Origin: Irpex lacteus
Lineage: Eukaryota > Basidiomycota > Agaricomycetes > Polyporales > Irpicaceae
Assembly: GCA_001986395.2 (NCBI GenBank)
Contig: MQVO02000012.1
Span: forward strand, 62,001-126,000
Reading direction: 5' to 3'
DNA: 64,000 bases
The notes below the pieces were generated by a model. The model ran no database searches, had not been told where the DNA came from, and saw only the letters and a list, made by a program, of their open reading frames with translations. A program made the translations under genes and the position numbers. This document shows, one piece after another, positions 56,213 through 64,000 of this stretch (position 1 is its first letter; each line of letters starts with the position of its first letter).

Positions 56213-56311
56213 GTTGACGCGAACGTCAACACCTCCGTACTTATGGCGATGCTTCTGCAACTCGTCGTCGCGTACGCGACAGGCCCCGCGAGAGCGTCGG
56301 TGCTCTTGCGG
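56213..56311 (+). ncRNA. Hairpin array in probable 3' UTR, copy 2
   Basis: Stem-loops matching copy 1: GTTGACG-CGAA-CGTCAAC (56213-56230, 7-bp stem, tetraloop); the palindrome GTCGCGTACGCGAC (56267-56280); and CCGCGAGAGC / GCTCTTGCGG (56286-56311), where one pair is G·U instead of G-C. Loops differ while stems are kept. Probably part of an mRNA 3' UTR. Confidence 0.55.
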
Positions 56312-56420
56312 TGTGCTCCTCAGGACCCAGTGCCTTCGTGCACACTGTCGGCGGGGAACGTCTCAGTTAGTTCTCGACTACTACGGATAGTCAGACTCAC
56401 TCGAGTCGACGCGGTCATAC

Positions 56421-57430
56421 TTCCCATTTCTTAGGGCATAGTACCTTGTTCTCACAAAGTAGCTCGTGCTTGAGTCTAGCGTACCTATCACTCCCCATGT
56501 TCTCCTTACTCTTCTATCCCACTCCCTTCTCTCCGGTAGCTAACACCCTCAGGCTATCTATCTTCTCTCGCTTCCGTCTTATCCTCTCCCTCTCTCTCAT
56601 CTCGAAAGTACTTACTATCATACTCTAATATTTCTTTCCAACCGCTACCTTCCTCCCTTTCCCTTCCGTATCCCTTTCAAGTCATACGTCCTTATTTGTA
56701 TACTTAACCCTAGCACCAGTGATCAACCACACCGAAAACTCCCAACAGACAGATTCTATACGCATATAATTGGCATACTAAACCATAACAAAACTTCCTA
56801 TATACACTACTTACTACGCGCATTCTCCGCAACGTGTGGGGTGACCGTCAGCCGTAAACTACATGCATAAGTATATACATCCGAGCTCCTCCGAGCGAGA
56901 TGAGAACGAACAGCGAAACGAAAGCAGGAAGATAGAGAGAGAAGGAAGACGAAGGAGATTATAACCGAGCGAGAAGAGAAGCGAATTACTATTGCACTAA
57001 AAGGGACTAAGCGATAAACGAAGTGAAAAGAAAGAGTAAGGGGGTACGATACAAACATGCATTTTATTCCATGGCGTTCCTGCTTGCAAGAACCAACTGA
57101 GACGAAAGGGATAAAAGAAGCGAAAGAGACGGGAGAGAAAGGAAAACGAAAACGAAAACGAAAACGAAAGAAAGGGAGAGAACGTTACCCGATAAAGAGC
57201 TATGGTTATGGTATGGTACTGTAAGTATGGTACAGAGTATTACAATTACTTTCTGTTGCTGTTGCTTGGGTTGCGTGAGTGGGTGGTACTCGACCAACTT
57301 TCCGCGGGTAGCACGGGAGTCGACGAGCCGGTTCTAAATGATTATATGCGTGTGGGTGAGTGTATGCGTCTGCATTGCACCGAGACGAGCGAGTGGATGA
57401 GGCTCGAGTGGGTGAGAGAGTAGGGAGGGC
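56421..57430. other. Intergenic region, low complexity
   Basis: CT-rich 56440-56700, then purine-rich 56900-57190 including an (GAAAAC)n-like run at about 57147-57170. The 3' flank of the C2H2 gene. No gene seen. Confidence 0.5.
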
Positions 57431-59116
57431 TCAGACGAGCGTGATGGGCGAAACAGGCACGCTAGACGGAACAGGCGGTACACACGGCAGCGCAATCGGC
57501 GAAGACCACCTATCCCTCTCCTCTCTCTCCTCCTCCCTCCCCTCTTCATCTTCTCTACCTTCCACCTCTTGGCCCTCCCTCTCCGTCTCTTCCGATTGTA
57601 CGACCACAACAGGCGCACCCAAACTCTCAGGAGCCACAGAAGCAGCGAAGGATGAAGCAGGAGAGGACAGAGAAGGAAGGGAAGTAGTGGGATCGACGAA
57701 GCTGGGATCAACAACACACGTCCCCTTCTCCAAATGATACTTCAGCCCATTCGGGTTCAGATAACTCTTCGTGCACCCAGGGTGCGGACACTTGAACGCC
57801 TTCTCACGGCCGTCGCGCCGTCTGCTGCGGCCCGTAGCTGTTGCTGGTGGGCGACCTGTGACTGTTGCTGGCGGGCGTCCTGTGATCGTTGCTGGTGGTC
57901 TGCCTGTGACCGTCGCGGGAGCTCGACTCGTCTGTAATGTGAGAGAGTGAGAGTGGGAGGTGGGGACGGTTCGGTGTGGCCCGACGCTACTCGTTTGAGT
58001 TTGAGGTGGTGGTGCAGGGTAAGAGTGTGAGTAAGAGGGATGTTGTTGAGCGATGAAGGAGGAGTTCCGACGGGAGAGCGAGGGCGGGATGTTATACGGC
58101 TCGATAGCAGTCGTCCGCTTCGATATATGCGGGCCCATCGGCTTAGACTCGATGAGCGGCAGGGACGTCGTCATCTGAATACGTTGAGACGCTGCCAGCT
58201 GGGAGATCTGAGGCGGGAGGCTCAACAGCGCGGGAGGGAAGCATCGTTCGTCGACGGCGCGTGACGGCTTGAGATCTGGCGAACTGAACGTCGAGCTTGC
58301 TGTACTCCTTGGGAGCGAGGAGACGGACAAGGGCGATGGGGCAGATGAGTATGGCGGGCCGCTGGAGGTCGTTGCGGTGAATGTTGGCGAGGGGGTGCTG
58401 GTGCTGAAGACGTCCGAGTCTGTGGACGTAGACGAGATGGAGGAGCGGGGGAAGCTGGTGTTGATGCGTAGGAGGGGTGGCTGCTCGTACGGCGGTGGTG
58501 CAACCGACGAGGACAACGGAGCCTGGGCACCAGCAAAGCCATGATAATTATCAAACCCGAACGGGTTATACGGCTCCTCGAGGTCTGGATAGCCCAACCC
58601 AACACCAGCATCCGCCCCATGGTACCCATACCCGCAGTATTCCTGCTTCGGCGGGGTGTAAGTATACGCCGAGGGCTCAGCGGGAGGGTGTGGCTGGGGA
58701 TAGCCTATGGCCATGCTGGCGAGCGGGGGCGCGTTGGAGGGGCTCGCGCTGGTGTTGGCGGCGAAGTGGGGGTAGACGGGTTTGCCGTCTGTGCCGAGGA
58801 CGAGGACGTGGGATTCTTCGAAGTGGTCGAGCAGCTCGTGCATGTCTGCGAGGGTGAGGCCGCAGCAGGAGAAGTTTGAGAACTAGGGAGTGTGTGTGTG
58901 TGAGGATGTGTGTGAAGTGTGTGGTGTGAGAGGGAACTTACAAAGTCCTTCTCGAATGAAGACAAGGGGGCCTCGTCTAGGTGCGGTGTGCCTAGGATGG
59001 GCGAGGGCGATGATGAGGGGGAGGACTGCGACGACGAAGACCTGGTCGGGGATCACATAATCAGAGTGTTACTCTTCACAGTGATATGTGAGGGTGACGT
59101 ACTGGAAATCACTCAT
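57431..59116 (-). CDS. Sfp1-like C2H2 zinc-finger protein
   Basis: Three exons: complement(join(57431..58882, 58942..59041, 59103..59116)), 1566 nt, 521 aa; the first exon is only 14 nt (MSDF plus two bases). N-terminal finger: FSNFSCCGLTLADMHELL and HFEESH. A long Ser/Pro/Tyr-rich middle follows. Near the C-terminus four tandem 8-9 residue units (PPAT[VIA]TGR) precede a C2H2 finger KAFKCPHPGCTKSYLNPNGL with KYHLEKGTC, close to the C-terminal finger of Sfp1-type regulators, although the second metal pair here is His/Cys. An acidic Glu/Arg tail ends the protein. Known: Sfp1 controls ribosome biogenesis genes in yeast; the same role here is inferred only. Confidence 0.82.
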
Positions 59117-62100
59117 ATTGCGCACGGCAGCTGTGGTCGGGACGAGTCAAAGAGGAAGGAGCGGGAGGGCAGACTTGAGTGACGTCTGAGATAAGCTTTT
59201 TGGGAGGGTGAAGGACAGTGGGTTCCGTGGCGGACAAGGGGGGAAGAGACAGTGAGGAAGGGGGGAAGGAGGAGCAGGGACAGGGAGGGAATGTGAGATT
59301 GGGGGTATAAGGAGAGTGATGGGTATGGACAGCGGTGGATGTACGCACGCGACGCTCTGTTCTGGATTTGATTGAGGGTGATTTAAGCGTGCTGGCCAAT
59401 CACAATGCACAATCAGCCACGAATCGAGAAGCCGCCGCGTTCGCTTTGGTGCGTTTGATCTGCGATCTTCCACCTGCCAGATGGACGGGAAGCTAATCAG
59501 GAACACAACGACCGTGGCTCTGACCGTCTGACGGGGCCCACGAGATACGTTGCTCTGTCAACAACACACCCTCCCAGCTGATATGTAGCAACTGCGTAGT
59601 ACTAGGCCCGCACGAATACAAATTCGCTTAGGTGTGGCCCTGGCTGCTGCGACAAACACCCTTGGTATCGATGAGCTCGAGTCTCCTTGTGTGTTCCAAA
59701 GGGGAGGAAAGAGGGACAAAGACGCACCGGAAGGGGAACTGCACTGATTTGAATGGTGAGACACCGAGTCGCTCTATCAAAAGAACCGCGAACAGAACAT
59801 CCACCGTTCCAGCGGGTGCCAACAAACCCGAGTCGTACCCGGACCAAGCAGTCTGCGTGTGTAGAGTTCAGATGTAGGAAGTCGCGTGGGTGAGTGCACA
59901 GAGTTCGAATTGAGTCTCTGGATTTCGAGTTCGTGGGCAGTTAGTCGAATATTCGGTGTACGGGAATTCGAACCTCGTGCTCTCCAACACGAGGCTCCCA
60001 CTTTAAATCTCTACAGTATATACTAGCTAGCCAGGCAAAGGCAGCGGTAAATCCAAACTCGCCATGGATCCCGTGGCGCAACCCGTGTGTGCGTGGAGAA
60101 TTCCAACTCCCAGCATGGCATGACTACTCTTGCCAGTGGGTGCATGATCATAACATCCCCACAGTCATCGGATCCCATCAATCGTAGACGTACGTTACGC
60201 TCACTCTACTTACAGAACAGAACAGTCGAGAGGTGTCCAGCTGTGTTGGGTGTGTGGGTATGCCGTACTCAGCGGCCGTACTGCCGCTCGACTGGCCATG
60301 GAAATCTTCTGTTGACGTTATTATGGATTGACGGTTCCGTCCATCGAACGCTTACTTATCGATTGTCCTGGACCAGGTGATATCCATTGACTGTATGTAT
60401 ATGCATATGTAGGTTGACGATCTAATTACTGTATCTACCTATCTCTTGCCAGTGTGCATGACTCCCGACCACGACACATGCACTGTACCGAATAAACTAG
60501 ACCTGAAGCCCCAGGGCGATCTGTAAGAATAGCGGAGCACAAAGGTCGTACGGTAGAGTACCCCTGCAGGGGAAATCGGGAAGACGGGAACGAGGAAGAT
60601 GAAGGATGAAGGGAAGACGGGAACGAGAAAGGGAGAAGGAGGCAGGGAGGGAGAAGGGGAGTGTTGGGGCGCTCCGTCATAGCACCCGGTCCGGATGGAG
60701 TACTCCGAGATGGAACAGCACTGGTATCGTGACCATAGCAGACCGGTGACCACTGGCACGGAAGACCTGCGCCCAGGCCACTGCTTGTGGGGGCGAACAG
60801 ACGAACAATGTGGCCAGTGCAGTACTTACTGAACTTACTGTGCAATATTTTACGCAGACGTCGAAAGCCCCCAGGATCTCAGGTGATCACACAGGCTCGT
60901 GACCTGTACTGTATCCCATGAGCGCAAACCGTTGGAGTCGTTAAACCACCGAACCTATCTCGCTCCCATCTCGCGCTCCCATCTCCCGTCGCATATCGTG
61001 GCTTTGAAGTGGCTACTTCGCCGGTCGGAAATTTAGCGATTTTGGTTATTCCTGTCATTGTGGCGTACTGGTAGTGCTAGTGTTAGTATGAGCGATAGGT
61101 TTAAGTGCGGTAAGTGCGGTAAGTGCGATGTTTCAGGTGGTTAATATGAGTTGGGTTAGACTTGTCGTGGCCTATAAGTTGCTGGTGAGACTCCAGCTGG
61201 CCGAGGCTTATGCGTTGAGCTTGGAGTGTTCTACGAAATTGTCGGACGATTGGAGTACCAGGGCCCTAGCGTAAGTAGACGATACGGTGACGTTATGATA
61301 TCTGGTGCTGCAGATAATTATCAGCAAGCATCACAGTACCGAGCCTGCAGTCAACGCCAAACTTGCCACCTTTCCGATGACATCTGTTGCAAGTGAAGAA
61401 CGATGCGGGTGTATTGTGTTCTATGGTATGGTGAATCTATCAAAGGGTGGTGTGTGTCAGGACGAGGAGAAGCCTGAGAACGCGCTACTTAACGTGGGTG
61501 TATGGACCTAGATTGAATATTGATCATCGAATGGGTTGGTTTGAGGTCGGCAGCGGGAGAGCTAAGAAATCGTGAGTACATGAATAGATGTAAGTCATGT
61601 TATGCATACATGATAGTCACCTTAAAACTTGACGCTTACCGCTCTCCCATCCATCCACACGAAACGTATACCAATGTTGATCATGACATACTATCACGAT
61701 AGGACACATCCTCTACCCATCTACAGTACTGATACTCCCGCTGGTGTTGAGGGTACCGGTAGAACTGTAGATAGACCTCTGTGAGCATCAAATACGATTG
61801 TAACGGATCGCTGAGGTAAACGTGAACCTTGCCCTCTGTAACAAAGGAAGAAGGGTCAAGATGCGGCTGTATTGTGTTGTGTTATGAAACGGCCTGATCT
61901 AGACGCTATGGTGTATATCAAGACAAAGAGAAGCTGGAGAACGCAGGAGAACGCACAAATGAACTGTATATATGGATTGATCATCGGGGATGTTGGAGCG
62001 ACGTGGGCGGCGAGAAGGGAGAGCTAACGCAGGCGGGTAGTAATCCGTACTGAGCTCCGGCTGGAATCGCGCTATAATCTATCAGTAGCAGTGTGAATAG

Positions 62101-63096
62101 ATCTTGGAGAGCACCATAGTACGCACGGCTCGAACGGATCGCTGAGGTAAATATGAACCTTGCCCGCAGATTGATTCACTAGAATCAAGATACAGATGCT
62201 TTGTTTTTTTTATGAAGGTGCTAGAGGCTGCGGTGTATATCAGGACAAGGAGAGCCCTATGAGGAGACTAGCCGTGACACACCTGCATGTATGACCGAGT
62301 TCGTCGGGCTCTATTGTGTCGAAGACTATAGTTGTGAAGCGGGAGCTGAAGGAGACAGAAAGGTGTAAAAACCCTGTGTCCAAAACTTATGGTGCCCCTC
62401 CCCTCTAACACAACATGTCCAGGCTCGACTCCAGTGGGAGTCGTAGATAGGACAAGCTCGGTAGCCATCTACGTCTCCCACCGTAGGTATTTACCTGTAC
62501 GGAGTCAACGACTGTACAAAGCGTGAGCGTCATACATACCATATACGATCCACTGAGATTAAGTAACATCGAACTTTGAAATTCAACAAAGGAAGGAACG
62601 ATTAAGGAACCAGCGGGAGAAGCCTATGACCAGCGCAGGAAGACAAGACAATTGGAGACGGAGATGAACGTCGATGAACGCTGAGTATAGAGTATAATAG
62701 ATGCGAGAACTCACGGAATGAAATGGCGTTAATGAAATGGTTCTTGTATTCCTATCGGGCTGGTCGTTTGAACGCGTGGAATGTCCTCGGGGCTAAGCTC
62801 GAGAAGAGCACTTCAGAGCTTGGACTGTGCAAGCCAGGGTTCGTTTGACGACACTGTGGTCACGCACGCAGAGCTTCGTTGTTCACGCACCAGAGGTAGC
62901 GTCCTTGATAATGCTACAGAGACACAGGTCAGACTTTCAGCTACCAGTTGGAGCCAATATACGATGGACATGCACGGATACTTGGGAGTAAGGAGCCAAG
63001 CCGTAAGCGCCTTCTATCCGCTTCGGGAGATCCAGCGTCTATAGCTTCGTTCCGCTTTCAGCGCTCCGTATCTTCTACTCTCATAAACAAAATATC
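59117..63096. other. Gene-poor region with degenerate repeats
   Basis: About 4 kb. 59117-59500 is the CT-rich promoter side of the C2H2 gene. 60590-60660 has a purine-rich run with a repeated GGGAAGACGGGAACGAG unit. 61102-61128 has three TAAGTGCGG-type units. 61380-62600 contains degenerate repeats (separate entry). None of the short open frames is convincing. Confidence 0.5.
61380..62600. repeat. Degenerate direct repeats
   Basis: Related blocks recur. GATGCGG[GC]TGTATTGTGTT is at about 61402 and 61860, with a weaker match at 62189. GGTGTRTRTCARGAC(A)AGGAGA-like blocks are at about 61448, 61911 and 62230. ACGGATCGCTGAGGTAAA[CT]RTGAACC is at about 61803 and 62138. Spacing is 330-460 nt, so the units are unequal. 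No coding potential or terminal repeats. Confidence 0.55.
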
Positions 63097-63201
63097 GCCC
63101 GCCTAGCTCAATCGGATAGAGCGTCAGACTCTTAACGAGTAGCGGGTGTTGAACAGCATGTTGCGATCTGAAGGCTGGGGGTTCGACCCCCCCGGTGGGC
63201 T
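63097..63201 (+). tRNA. tRNA-Lys (anticodon CUU) with intron
   Basis: Acceptor stem GCCCGCC (63097-63103) pairs with GGTGGGC (63194-63200) with one G·U. D-arm GCTC/GAGC; anticodon stem TCAGA/TCTGA with loop CTCTTAA, anticodon CTT; T-arm GGGGG-TTCGACC-CCCCC. A 31-nt intron sits directly after the position 3' of the anticodon, the canonical site. Runs of T at 63207-63222 are a Pol III terminator. Confidence 0.92.
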
Positions 63202-63550
63202 AGTTGTTTTGCAATCTTTTTTGCAAGTTTTTCGGTGAAGTTTTCGCGGAGGAAGGGTTGAGGCGCCCTCGGAGACTCGGGCGACGGGCTCGCTGTTCGC
63301 TGTCCACTGAGCTGCCCAGAAATTCTGCAGTGTGTGGGTGTGATATGCATACTTTCATTCAGGTTTTGAAGTCGGACTACGACTGAGCTCTATACCCGCC
63401 GACCCCTTCGTACTGGTCAAACTCTAAATAATGGCTTTCAAGTTGCAAGTTTCTCGCCAGACTCTGGTCCTTAATCATCCGCTAATAGGCATTATGGAGA
63501 CAAAGATGCATAGAGTGGTATAGAATAACTGTACATGGTGTACTACGACA

Positions 63551-64000
63551 TCACTTTCCGACAAACCTTGCTATCTGGGAGTCCATGAAACGATTCATGA
63601 GTATCTCGTCAATGTCCACCTCGAGCCGTAAAGGCACATAACGGCTCATCGTGTCGTAGTATACGACCCACGACTCTACGATCGTCGATGAAGGCTATAA
63701 TATGATCATAACGTTTGTCAGCACTCGAGATACCGCAAAAGTAAAGTGAGTACGCACAATGCTCATCACAATCTTATACTCCAGAAACGGCGTCGCCCAC
63801 GCATACTTGTCCGGTTCTACAGGCATATCGCCGCCACCTTGATGAAGTATGTACTCTGAGCACCACCGCACATGACCATGCGGTAAGGTGTCTTTCATAG
63901 TTGTACGAAGGATAAGCTGCCAGTGGTCGGGGGCGAGGAGGACGAATCGACGGACAAGGATTTCAGAGCGGATCATGTCGGTGTTGCATTCGGAGGTGCC
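63551..64000 (-). CDS. Unknown fungal protein, C-terminal part (partial)
   Basis: complement(join(63551..63694, 63758..>64000)); the 5' part lies outside the window. 128 residues are visible. The exon at the window edge reads ILVRRFVLLAPDHWQLILRT, then KYAWATPFLEYKIVMSI; after a phase-0 intron the last exon reads TIVESWVVYYDTMSRYVPL and ends DSQIARFVGK-stop. Both exons are dense in ordinary protein-like residues and join in phase, which supports the model. No domain recognised. Confidence 0.7.

Larger units (their letters stand above)
54540..56420 (+). repeat. Dispersed segmental duplication, copy 2
   Basis: Counterpart of 19030-20950, 35 kb away in the same orientation, with matching blocks in the same order: a CACGTG start, TGACTGCGGCCGCC, GGTTCTCGAACCA, CGCCGTTGACT, the inverted repeat, TCGACCGACGAAC, CCTGCGGTCATAGG, TATA palindrome, intact coding region, 3'-UTR intron and hairpins. 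I see no transposase, target-site duplication or terminal repeat. Confidence 0.75.

Noticed and set aside
57147..57170. GAAAAC run as a CRISPR-like or telomeric repeat
   Set aside because: Simple-sequence repeat of four units without spacers, and not a telomere motif; CRISPR arrays are not expected in a fungal nuclear genome.

Overview
This window is nuclear DNA from a filamentous basidiomycete, most likely an Agaricomycete such as a polypore. The evidence is: nearly every gene is split by 45-120 nt GT-AG introns; the gene set is typical of that group (macrofage-activating-glycoprotein-like secreted proteins, FunK1 kinases, a C2-NACHT-WD40 NLR-like protein, tandem Zn2Cys6 regulators); and a tRNA-Lys carries an intron after the anticodon. 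I rebuilt the gene models by hand from splice sites and reading-phase consistency. Where a join is given, the total coding length was checked to be a multiple of three.

Layout. 0-8.5 kb holds secreted proteins: a tandem array of three glycoprotein-like copies (one cut by the window edge, one intact, one decayed) and a divergent pair of small beta/gamma-crystallin-like secreted proteins. 8.7-15.1 kb holds two tandem FunK1 kinases on the minus strand with duplicated promoters; the downstream copy has Asn for the catalytic Asp and no clear start. 17.1-18.6 kb holds an uncharacterised Ser/Pro-rich protein. 19.0-21.0 kb is the first copy of a dispersed duplication (second copy 54.5-56.4 kb) carrying a very small repeat protein, a 3'-UTR intron and strings of hairpins. 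21.5-28.9 kb is a small putative metabolic group: a 21-exon Dal5-type MFS transporter divergent from two tandem 2OG-Fe(II) dioxygenases with identical 11-exon structures.

29.1-34.2 kb encodes a 1552-residue C2-NACHT-WD40 protein. 35.4-47.4 kb is a tandem array of three Zn2Cys6 transcription factors, each with a 6-nt microexon inside the zinc cluster. 48.5-51.1 kb encodes a GATA_AreA-N/DUF3295-type regulator. 57.4-59.1 kb encodes an Sfp1-like C2H2 protein. 59.1-64 kb is gene-poor, with degenerate repeats, tRNA-Lys(CUU) and the 3' end of an unknown gene.

The main theme is local duplication followed by divergence or decay. The most unusual signal is the pair of dispersed copies at 19-21 and 54.5-56.4 kb. 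Both keep the same palindromic TATA region, an upstream inverted repeat with compensatory base changes, and a series of hairpins downstream of the coding region in what is probably the 3' UTR. This suggests selection on noncoding structure as well as on the small protein.
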